Shown: piece by piece, positions 26,401 through 38,400 of the stretch
Layout: each line of letters starts with the position of its first letter
Position numbering within the stretch: position 1 is the first letter of the stretch
Assembly (NCBI GenBank): GCA_002633005.1
Contig: NMRA01000007.1
Coordinates: forward strand, 638,811 to 702,810
Direction of reading: 5' to 3'
From: Phoronis australis
Lineage: Eukaryota > Phoronida > Phoronidae
DNA: 64,000 nucleotides
The notes under the pieces: generated by a model
Told to the model about the DNA's origin: nothing
The model's database searches: none
What the model saw: only the letters and a program-made list of their open reading frames with translations
Translations under genes and position numbers: made by a program

Positions 26401-29400
26401 GCCATCCAATTTTTACCCATGGAACAATGAAATTAAAATAATTCATTCTTTAATGGCAGATTTAGTTTTCATGGTCCGCAGTCTTCCTGAAAGTTCAGGA
26501 CGACTGGTACGTGCCTATTGCAATCCCAACTGGCAAGAAACTATACTTGTCAGCAAACCCATGTTATTTAAAACGAAAAGAAAAAGCACAGATTCTGAAC
26601 ACGTTTCAATGTCACGTAAACAAAATGCATTTCAATGGAAATATGAGACTATGTCTGCAAAATCTCGACACAATTCTTGATAACTCATTTCACTGGGATA
26701 TTAAAATCAATATGCAACGTACACCTTCAGTCAACAAGTTTTTACTTATATCAGAGCACCAGCAATAGGGCCATCACGGATTACACAGCTGCAACAGAAT
26801 TCTCTTTTGTCTCAGAGGTAAGAAAGCGTGTTGTTTTTATTGGCCTCATTTTGGAATGTCAGGTACGTTTTCACAGGTCATGTTGGAAACCGCTGAGGTG
26901 TATGGCTGTGGAAACATTCCCTATTTTAACAGTTTAGTAGCGGAATTGAAAAGGTAACGACAAGAAAGGGTATTCTGTTCTGTTCAAAATTAACCTGACA
27001 AACTTGCTTCACCCACTTGCTCTGCATTTTCTTGTCTTTGATTGATATCGGTAAGGTAAAGAGCTTATTAACAACATGCATCCATGGATATCTGTCAAGT
27101 TTATCCAACTTTCCCCCGTAAGTGGATACCCATGATTGTCACTTCAGGTGACAAAAATCAAATTGGCTGGGAAAAAAATGGTTCCATAACTTTTAAGTAA
27201 ACATTGAGACATTGGGGGGCACAGCAGCAGTCAGATCAAATCAACAGTGATCGTCATCTGTTGTCATCATACAAGGGGATAAGATACAAGCTACAGATGC
27301 AAAAAACAAAACCACCACTAGGGAAAATCAAAGTAGTCAGATCAGTCTGAAAATCAATGTCACAGCTATCGTCTTGTCAGCAGCGGAACAAATCTGCCAA
27401 TTTTCATAATGAACCTTGGAGTAGTTTGGCACAGAGAGAGGAGGACGTCAGAACTGATAAAAATGTCAAATCCGTCCAAAAACAAGAATAAAGTCATCTT
27501 CTGTGTAACAAAGATCTATTTCCCAAATTTCACAAAAATCTTTATTAACTCTGAAGACACTCTGATTAGATAATAATATGAAAAAATTGCCACCAGGTGG
27601 AACAGCAGTATTCGTGTTCGTCTGAAAGTTATCACAATCAGTTGTTACATTCATAACATGAAAAAAATTAATGACAAATTTAGCAAACAGGTACTACCGT
27701 TAATGTTGAGCCCTACTGTAAGGGTTACGGAAATTATGTCGTGGATGCAAAAAAGGAGGTTCCATATTTAAGTCAAGTTCGTACAAAAATCAACGTCAGT
27801 CGTAGTCTTCCCAAAAGGAACACATCTGTCAATTTTCATGATCCTTTGAACAGTTTGGATATTAAGAGAAAGCCAGACGCCACACAATGGACTCAACCTC
27901 ATTTCAATCCTGCAAGAGAGCAGACACACAGACAGAAATGATGGCAATGCATCCCCATTTATAAGAAAAATTATGTGGGTGCATAAAAATCAACTTATAT
28001 TTAAAAAAACAACATATTCACCTGATATCAGCTTCCCAGACTGTGCATTCGGAGACTCAGCGACCTTCATAAAAGCCCTCCTGGTACACGTGACCCGTTC
28101 TAAATTTCCTGTGGTGTTTGTGAAGAGGCCATAGGAGCACTTATCACAGGGGTCAGCGAGGCATACACCCTGTGCATCCTTAGAGTTGCACAAATTTAAT
28201 AGTGGATTGCAATAGACTAAACAGATCTGAGGAACATTTCCATTGTGGCATTCTGTAATGAAATGTGATGACAGTACAAAAGAAACTGACTGTATGGTAC
28301 TGTTCACAATAAAATAGCCAAAACCTATTTTCTGTTTATGTCATGCCATAGTCAGTAGCAACACATTGGCCAATTTTCTTAATCATTAGGAACCCAGTAC
28401 AGGTAAAAACTGACAATCGGATGATGGTCATCCAAAGGTTGGAGTTTACTAAATGGGAACACGATAGTCTATTTGAATCAAGTGCCATTTACACTTACAA
28501 AGTTGACACGGATCAGCTGACACGTACGGAACGAGTTGTTCTAGTGTGTAAACGGACTGACTCGGAGCAAGAGTTGACACCGCGGTGACAAATTTTTGCC
28601 ATCCATTTGTGAGGTAGAGTAATTTGCGCCCAAACATCTTGCGCCGTGTCAATTATAAGTCTAAATGCAAAACTGGAGCAAGTCGCAAAGGATCATCTCT
28701 ACTGCGCTTGTGCAATGACCTTCATACGGGTTCTTTGTCTCTGCAACTATCATCATTTGTAAACCTGCACCTGTGCGATCCTGAGTCTCTCCAGCCTGCA
28801 ATTTCCGTCTTACCACGGTTAGTGAGTTGTGTGTGTAAAGGGCCGCTTGACACAGGTTAATTTGCTCTGTGTCAGTTAATTAAATCAGTTTTTGGCCACA
28901 ATAAGAACAAAAACCGGACGATCGCCGCACAAATAAAAAAGTTCATGTTCAATTCAATGTTTCGTCTTTTCATTAGACATCATCAGGATCATATTTACAA
29001 CAATTTAGGACAACAAGTGCCAACATACAGCTCAGGTAACATCCATAGAGTGAAGTGAGAGATACATGGAATATGGTCAGTAGCTGGTCATCACCATAGC
29101 TGCAGCGTCACAGAGCTCTGCATGTTATTCAGAGAATCAGTGGCATGCTGGTTATGAATGGCCTATGACTCTTTAATGTACAGTAACTCCTTATTAGATT
29201 CTCTGCAGATAAAACTAACAGAGTTGGCTTGGAGATTGTAGCTAATACAATGCCTATATATGTTACTTTTCTCTGAGGTGTGATGTTCTTTCAACCTGTC
29301 ACAGAGGCGTCTCTGTGTGAGTCCTATATAGAATTCCTTACAGTTGTCATATTCAACCTTATACACAACATTGCTCTTGTTCAATAAAGGGATGGGTGAC

Positions 29401-32400
29401 TTCAGTTTACACAGCATATTGGAAAGTTTCCGAAGGGGATTGAAAACAACTATCAGTTCAACTGCTGGGTCTATGCAATAAATAAGGCGAGATAATTGGC
29501 GTTTCAATTTTATACTACTTAGCCCGGTATAAACAAGAGAAAAGAAAACTTTCTTTTTCTCGGGTCCAATAACAGCTTTCTTATCTGCCTCATTCATTTT
29601 TGAAAGGAAGTGCCTTTTACAGCTATTCAGAAAATTCAGAGGGTAACCATTGGAACGCAATAACAGCAAAATCATAGCTACGTCACTATCAAAATTTAAA
29701 TTGGAGCAGATTCTCCAGGCACGGTGTAACAAGCAATTGACTAGACCTCTCTTGTATTGGATAGGCACAAAACTATCAAATTTAAGCCAAAGCCCAGAAA
29801 AACTCGGCTTACGATACACTTTTTTATTTGTGCGGCGATCGTCCAGTTTTTGATGTGTGTCAGTTGCGCAGCCCCGCTAAAAGTTGATTTCAAATGGGAC
29901 TAGCTAATCTTCCTGCTTGGTCTTTGTGGTTAGGTACCTAATCCTTTATGACACCTCATTATGTCATGTGCCTCTGTTGGCAGCCTATAGTGTTGGCAAG
30001 GAATGGGGTAATATTCAGTTGAGACTTGGGCTTCAGTTGACAAAGTTAAGCAGGTTTTGGATTGAATTTTCAACTGTACTAGGTCCCTCATGATGGCAGT
30101 CTTAATAATTGTATACCACTAGCTGACATCAGACAATGTTTTGAAAAACTGTGTGTGTGTTCATAACCATGTTAGGGGCATTTGAAAAGTGAAAAAAGGG
30201 TTAATTTTGGAAACTGGATTTGTCCGAAATTGGTGAGGTATTAGAAATAGGAACCTATGCCAGATTCATGAAATTCTGTAAAGGAACTTTGAAGCTGCAA
30301 AGGTAAACAGAAAAAATGAAATTGACATTCTAGGTCACAGTGGTACGTATATAAATCTGCCTGCCAGAGATAAAATTGCAACCCAAAAAAAAACAAAATT
30401 GTCACCAGGGGGCAAAATGGTCAGACTTGTCCAAAAATCATAGTCAGCCATGGTCTTCTCACCTGAAGAACGAATCTGCCACTTTTCATAATAATCCTTG
30501 GATTTGTTTAACTGGTAAATAGACTGCACGTAAATAATGAAAATGGCTATCAAGTGGCATCGAATCATCCGAAAATGGAAATGAATTGTCACCTAAAATT
30601 ATAGTAACCTACCTTCCAAATTTCATGAAAATCTGTCAAGATATATTAGGAAGAAAATGTCTAAAAACAAAAATTGCCACATTTAGTTAGGGGACACAGA
30701 AATAATTGGATCCATCCAAAAGTTGTCCTCACTTGTTGTGACACTGCCAGGAAAACATTTGCCGAATTTCACAAAGATAATGCAAGATGCTAAGGATATA
30801 CAGCCACACACACAAAAATTGCCACAAGGGGGTGCCACGGTTGTCGGGCTTATCCCGAATTGTATCGCAGAATCAGCCAAGCTCAGTGCTAATGCTATTA
30901 CTGGAAATGACCAATAGGCAAACATAAGTGTATTTAAACATCTGGAGCAACAAAAATCTGTGCTAGTGATGTCATTCACAGCGACAGATACAGGCAAGTC
31001 ATGTGTGTATTAAAATTACTAAGTCATGTGACTGTTCAACAGATGAATTCATTTTCCTTTCAAGGGATCAGTGATCCAGTCAGGGCCCAGTCTTCGCAAA
31101 CAGACCAATGTCTGCAGGAACTGAATCAGAACAAGAAACTGTACACCGCTTGTTACTCTGAGTGGACGTCGCTAAATGTAGGAACGACAACACACTTGAG
31201 TATACAAAAGGAATGCACTATCAGAAATACATACGCAGAAGTCTGCTGCCAGCCAGAACAGTTCCTGAAAAGAAAAAATAAACATTGTCAAGCTTATGCC
31301 AACGTTTCCTCAGTCATGTCTAATGGGATTTTCTGTAAATAAGCGTGTATTTGAATAATGAAAGTTTTCAGGATTTAGTAACACCACATAAACGCCCGGG
31401 CGTTTATTTGGAAAAGCGGGGCTTCTAAACAGAAAGTCATAGTTCTGCTGACTTTGACATTTTTTACTTAAAATTGTGTTTTTAAATTTTATGTTAATGA
31501 ATTGAATAGTTCGCCAACTATGTTTGTTTTTGTAAATGATAAATGTTCCACAAAACTGAATTTGAGACAAAAAATTGACGCTGTCAGTGAGCTCTTAAGA
31601 ATTTTTCCAAATAACCCCCCCCCCCATTATGTGGACACTTGACACCAGAAGTTGTAAAATAATTTTCTGAATAAACGCCCATGGGCGTTTCATCGGGTGG
31701 GTTTATCAACGGAAAATCCCAGTAAGTGAGACTCAATGTATGGTTACCGAAATTCTCTGCAAATTTACCATACCCAAAATTATTTAGAAAAATTGATATG
31801 TGCCTGACTCGTTTCGCACAAGGCACTTCAGTGAGATATTTTCGAGTAAATCTGCGTACTATGAGCAGAGTTCCAAATGGGCAGCCACAAGATGAAAAAT
31901 CAAGTATGAGATATGGCTGAAACATTACGACTATGCCCACTCTAAGGAAATATCACACTCTTCTGCACAATGTCATATAGGAACAGTCCAATTAACTCCG
32001 ATGGGTCATTACACCAACAACTCCAAAGGTTCACTATCTCCAAAGGTTCACAACTCTGAAGTTTCACTATCTCCAAACGTTCACAACTCCGAAGGTTCAC
32101 TGTCTCCAAAGGTTCACAACTCTGAAGGTTCACTATCTCCAAAATCTCACAATTCCGAAGGTTCACAACTCCTAAAGGTTCACTACTCCAAAGGTTCACT
32201 ACCCGTACTCCAAAAATATGAGAAATTTTGGACTCGGATGCAATTTTATACCTCTATGGGCAACAATGCACGATGCTTTGGTTATTAGATGAAGTGGTGT
32301 ACCTATACCAACAAGAGCAACGCGGACCGTTGAAATGCGCCCATGAATCCATTGCAAATGGTGTGCTTTAAGGGTTATTTATTTGTATCATAAAAATGGC

Positions 32401-35400
32401 CACTAGATGGCGCAAAAACATATAATATAATAAAATAATAAAAAATGCGCGGACAGAACATTTGAAAAAAGCAGAAATCCGCGTTTCCGTGGAAAATTCG
32501 AAGCCCTGTTAGTTTGAGGTGTGGAAACTCGATGACTTCAGATGTATTTTAAATACATTGAATGGGAGATGTGACGGAGACCATTGCCAAGATATCAGTG
32601 CCTATCCACGTTAAGCCTCAGAGTTTAACAGGATAGCCTATTAGTATTTCAATGTATTAAACAATAAGGAAAACCTACCAAATGTGTTGCAAAAGCTAAC
32701 ATGGAAATAGACAAACTATTCGTCAAATGGGCATGCTTTAAGTGGTTACTAAATGGACACAATACAATCCTTTATGCATGTCAGTTCTGCTTCTTTAGGA
32801 TACACCCAGAGTAGCGAACTGTCAGATATGTGAACTTGGTTTTGGAGTAGTGAACCCTTGGACTGCACCCTGGAGAAGCTTCGGAGCAGTGACATAAACC
32901 GCACACATACCAAACACAGAGAATTTACGATAATTTGACTTCTCTATTTGTTACAGACGTTTTCTGGCAACAATGCCATGATGAACCAATATGACCAACC
33001 TAATGAAGATTACTAAATGCGATGGATGATTTAGGACAAAGGGGTACCTGCCTGTTTCCGACTGTCCCCAGCTTGTAAAGACAGGGTTTGAATGTTCTGA
33101 AAACTAGCTTGATATGGGTGGGCCTTAAAAGGGGCCCATATAGTAGGTGCACAAAGGCATTTTGAGAATGAAGTATACTGAGGACCAAATGTACAACTTA
33201 ACAAAAAATAGACTTACATCCGGAGCGATACATGAGGAACACTCAAAACCATCTCCTCTGAGAGCTGGAGTTTATGAGTTTATTGATGCAACACAATAAC
33301 ACATTGAAATCAGACCAGCTGCTTGGGTTGCTTGGTCACTTAATAATTAATTAATTTCCACCTTGGTTACTGGCAAGAGCCATGCACACCCGGAAAGACT
33401 AAGATGCCAAATCATTTCGTTCAGGCCATTACGGCATTCTCCCATTGAGTCCAAGTTGTTTGGTTATATAGCCCAACAACAAGTTGGGCAGATGACCGCT
33501 GTAGCCAATATATTACACTGAGGACTGATAAAGTCCATTCTGGCATTGGATGGTTAGCTCTCTAATCTCCGATAAGATCATATCTAGCCTGACTATGCTG
33601 TGCTGTTAACAATAAAAGTTAAGTATAAAATGTTTGAACATAAACCAATAGCATTTCTGAATTCCTCATCAAATGCTGATCATGTTTAGTTTTTGAATCA
33701 CCAAAATCGCCCAACTATAACAGAAGTTAAGACAATCAGATCTATTCTGTCCAAACGTATTGCTAATGTACCGGGTTTGACTGTGTTCATACACAGTCGG
33801 TAATAGGGTGCAACCACCATACTTTTCATAATGCTTACATCGATCCATGACACAGATACATAATTTTTATGTTTCACCAAATACATTGTTTTCAGCAGTA
33901 TAGGCGACATTAATAATGATATTACGCCTGATGTATTACGCGCATTACCACCATTCTCAAATTGATTACACCGCTGAGGTCACGTGGTTCTTATATGCTA
34001 TGATTTTTTAGCACAGTTCAGCAGCGTCATTACTTCAAAATGAGAAGATATCCTGTGATTAGTTACTTGGTAATTTTCATTTTATTCCCGTAAAAATGCA
34101 GGTGTTCACTCTCACACTATGAGCGAGGGTGTCGCAACTCATAAAACCAGATGCAGAAATTTCCAATCTAAAATTTTACAAAAATAAGACTTAAAGTGAA
34201 ATAATGAAACTCTTTGTCCGAATTACTGAAATTTGACCTTATTTTCATGTAAAAGTAACCTTCACACCCCTTAATAGCGCCTATCCCGTGTGCCCAATGG
34301 TGGCAAACTCGGTCACTTGCCATTGCCGTCCATTTTGTGTGGTGTGAGTTTTGAACTCAAGTTCGAAAGCAAACATCCCGTGGAGTATAAAAATGCAGTT
34401 GAAGTCCGTGCACACTTTTGGAATTAGGATACTGAATCTTTCAGCATCTATTAACTAAGTTTTATTTCACGACTTAAATTTTTACACGCGTTAAAAATGT
34501 TTAAACTAGGATGCGTTCAACACGACAAAGTCACCGATCCAAAAACAAAATGGCTGAATTTGACCGCCCGGCTACTCACAGGACCAGTTACGACCAAATG
34601 TGCGACTTAAATAAAATGGGAAGCTGGATGCATAATACGTTTTTGGGTAAATCCACAAGTAGCAATCCTCAAAAGCCGCACAGCAAAACTTCTTTCAAAA
34701 CGAGCAGGTGGAGCGGCTTTTCTTTACTAACAAACCATTAGAGAGCACCTCGACTTTTTAAAGTTACTACCGCTTGCTGGAGTCCATCCAACTGAAGCTT
34801 AATCTTTCGTGAAACATTAGTCCCAATGACAAAATGAGAAAACAATGACCTCTGAGCTACCATAATTTATTCATTGTTGTTCTGTTAAGCCGATGTCAAA
34901 AGTAATTCTGCTTGGTTTCAGTAACCCTAGGAAGCCTGGTTGATAACTGGCCTGCCTGTTGCCATACCAGACAATAGAATCAAAGTGCTTGGCAGTTAAC
35001 AAAGGAGCAACATGTTGTTGTCTGGTAAAGTCATTGAACTGGAGAATGCTCTAATGGTCTGAACTCACTTCACAAGGGTAGGTCAATTAGGATACTAGTT
35101 CCTAGCTTGTTTACGCACATGTAACTAGACTCATGGTGATGACACCATTTGCACGCCACGCCACAGAAGTGCTGTTCTTCAATGGAACAATTTATATAGA
35201 TATGTAGGCATATCTTTGACAAATGCGAGTCGATTTTGACCAAAAGCATAGTACCATTATGGTCGACATAAGGTAATTTACAATTAACTTTCAAAATTAA
35301 AGGAGAAAAATGCAAAGGTTGAAATAACCAAATGCTCAGGCGCATTCAACTCACAGCCAGCAGATGGCTATCACAGCCATAAATCAAACGAGAAGCTCAA

Positions 35401-38400
35401 ATGTAAACACAACCCCCCATCTGCAGTAAACTACCCCAACCTGCGGATGCAGGACCTCAGACACTGAATTTCAGTACCAAGCACCTTTGAATCAGCACAA
35501 ACCAAGAATGGGAAATCATCCACACCCAATTAGCCAACTAGTCAACACAAATCTGCACCCTACATGGGGCCTATGGGTCCATCAAAGTACCGGTATGTAA
35601 CATGGCGAGAAGGAAAGGCCTACCGTTTGAAGAGCAATTCAGTTGTCCTTTCCTGGCAAGAGAGCCCTCAACAGGTTGTCCGTCTGGTGTCTGGCACCAA
35701 CACTGGTCTTCGTTACACTGAATGTTTGAGAAGCCTTCAGCACTGCACGTGGAAACATGCAGATCCTTCAAGCGAGAGGCATATTGTGGCCTCAAAATCA
35801 AGGCTGTAAGCAAATGGTACAATATCAAAAAAATGTTGTGGAGTATTGTCATGAGTGTAATTCATTTGAAGAATTCTTATTGACTAGCTCATTAGCTCAC
35901 GCACGGTTGTATCAGATAGAACACTTAGCCTCTGGTGGACTCAGGATTCCTTGTCCACTTCTAGGCCTGAAATAACCCCCATAAAGAGACCCGACACTGT
36001 AAATAGGAATTACAAAATTAAAGGGAATTCACAAAGTTAGCATCATAATTGGTGTAAGTTATTGCACAACCACAACATACCATGCACGCACCTAGGGGGG
36101 CTCGTGGGGCAAAGTGGGCAAAAAGGTCCACCTCAGACAAACATCAGAGCATCTGATGGTTAATGAAAATGTAAAAGGAAGAATTGAAGGTAGAATGTCA
36201 ACCCATCATATGTTCTAGAGTGAGAGTGACAGTTTAGCTGAAAAGACTAATAGATGGGACAGATTAGTTCCGGTAAGTTATGTGCATTCAAATGGTAAAT
36301 AATTGGCAAAAAACAACTGTACAGAAAATCCAAAACAACAGTTTATCCGAGGTATACTGTGCAAACAAAGCACAGACAATTATTCCTCATTTTCTTGTCA
36401 ATGAGAAATTTGACAAGATAAATTTCACGCGAGATACCCATAAATTATATCAGTTTCGACTACTGATTGTTTTCAAGTTGTTTCAACATGTAAACCACTC
36501 TTGAATTCTTCAGTCAGTAGTGCCTACTGCAGTCTTTATCTCACAATTATTAGAGAAATTGTTGCTTACTATTATCTAATAGTTCATAAACAATGTTCCA
36601 AGAACACAGGTCAAGTTGATCACCTTTTTAGGACTTAGATGGGTACTATACGTAGTGCTCACCTGAAGAATTTTTCCGTGGCCAAAATAAATGTCGCACT
36701 TGAAACGCAGGCTTGAACTTTGAAGTGATGGTAGGATCACTTGTAGTGGTTACTGCTGACAGAAACAGTCACGAGAAGTTACCAAGATCAACAATATTCT
36801 TCAATGAGTATCAGGGACAGACAGTTCAATATTATTGTCATTTTTGCATATTGTGTACGAATAGCCAATAGTTGATCTTTTGTGTTTCTTGAAATGTTTT
36901 GTCTAATATTCAACTAGACTACATATTTCTGTTATTTGACTGCCAGCTGTAGACAAATTTTCTGACTTTCAGCCTATCAGCCATCCATATGGCAATTAGC
37001 CAAAAGTCAAGACAGAAGCCAAATCGACAACATGTAAACCACTCTTGAATTCTTCAGTCAGTAGTGCCTACTGCAGTCTTTATCTCACAATTATTATTAA
37101 TAGAAATTGTTGCTTACTATTACCTAATAGTTCATAAACAATGTTCCAAGAACACAGGTCAAGTTGATCACCTTTTTAGGACTTAGATGGGTACTATACG
37201 TAGTGCTCACCTGAAGAATTTTTCCGTGGCCAAAATAAACGCCGCACTTGAAACGCAGGCTTGAACCTTGCAGTGGTAACCATGGTGATGGTAGGATCAC
37301 TTGTAGTGGTTACTGCTGACAGAAGCAATCACGAGAAGTTATCAAGATCAACAATATTCTTCAATGAGTGTCAGGGACAGACAGTTCAATATTATTGTCA
37401 TTTTTGCATATTGTGTATAGCGGCTCCGACTACGAATAGCCAATAGTTGAGTGTTTCTTGAAATGTTTTATCTAATATTCAACCAGACTACAGATTTCTG
37501 TTATTTGACTGCCAGCTGTAGACAAATTTTCTGACTTTCTGCCTATTAGCCATCCGTATATGACAATTAGCCAAAAGTCAAGACAGAAGCCAAATCGACA
37601 ATACAAGCAACANNNNNNNNNNNNNNNNNNNNNNNNNNNNNNNNNNNNNNNNNNNNNNNNNNNNNNNNNNNNNNNNNNNNNNNNNNNNNNNNNNNNNNNN
37701 NNNNNNNNNNNNNNNNNNNNNNNNNNNNNNNNNNNNNNNNNNNNNNNNNNNNNNNNNNNNNNNNNNNNNNNNNNNNNNNNNNNNNNNNNNNNNNNNNNNN
37801 NNNNNNNNNNNNNNNNNNNNNNNNNNNNNNNNNNNNNNNNNNNNNNNNNNNNNNNNNNNNNNNNNNNNNNNNNNNNNNNNNNNNNNNNNNNNNNNNNNNN
37901 NNNNNNNNNNNNNNNNNNNNNNNNNNNNNNNNNNNNNNNNNNNNNNNNNNNNNNNNNNNNNNNNNNNNNNNNNNNNNNNNNNNNNNNNNNNNNNNNNNNN
38001 NNNNNNNNNNNNNNNNNNNNNNNNNNNNNNNNNNNNNNNNNNNNNNNNNNNNNNNNNNNNNNNNNNNNNNNNNNNNNNNNNNNNNNNNNNNNNNNNNNNN
38101 NNNNNNNNNNNNNNNNNNNNNNNNNNNNNNNNNNNNNNNNNNNNNNNNNNNNNNNNNNNNNNNNNNNNNNNNNNNNNNNNNNNNNNNNNNNNNNNNNNNN
38201 NNNNNNNNNNNNNNNNNNNNNNNNNNNNNNNNNNNNNNNNNNNNNNNNNNGTGCCTACAAACCAAATTTCATGAAAATCCGTTCAGGACTTGTGAAGATA
38301 CAAAGGTAAGCGTAAAAAACTAAAATTGCCACTAGGGGGCACACCGGTAGTCGGATCCGTCCGAAACTTCGCACATGCCGTCCCATTCATGAATGGAATA

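Larger units (their letters stand above)
28906..29852 (-). mobile_element. Penelope-like element boundaries: about 33-bp inverted ends
   Basis: Sequence at about 28910-28942 (GGACGATCGCCGCACAAATA core) recurs inverted at about 29818-29850 on the far side of the ORF. The short inverted 5' piece attached to a truncated element fits known Penelope insertion structures. Confidence 0.7.
29853..35623 (-). other. Large intron between Tg domain and Cys-rich module 3
   Basis: Filled with repeat fragments, a minisatellite and non-repetitive AT-rich sequence (32500-35600). A donor-like CCGGAT|GTAAGTC at 33217 has no exon that fits the flanking phase. Confidence 0.5.
36487..37612. repeat. Tandem segmental duplication carrying an exon (544-bp unit)
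   Basis: A unit at 36487-37030 is repeated from 37031 into the assembly gap at 37613. Both units contain the Thr/Ser-rich exon and its flanking intron and differ by scattered substitutions and small indels. An older, strongly diverged third unit lies at about 39491-40040. The gap could hide further units. Confidence 0.9.

Noticed and set aside
28490-28652. Minus-strand open frame ending at a strong donor (CAACTTT|GTAAGT), encoding YTLEQLVPYVSADPCQ
   Set aside because: Splicing it to the next exon (28252) would create TAA at the junction (T plus AA), and no acceptor leads into the frame. Treated as chance.
32001-32288. Open frames on both strands with 12-residue repeats (KVHNSEGSLSP)
   Set aside because: They follow automatically from a 36-bp minisatellite lacking stops; no splice sites or start support coding.
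37560-38309. Apparent long open frames of about 240 codons
   Set aside because: They are created by the N gap.
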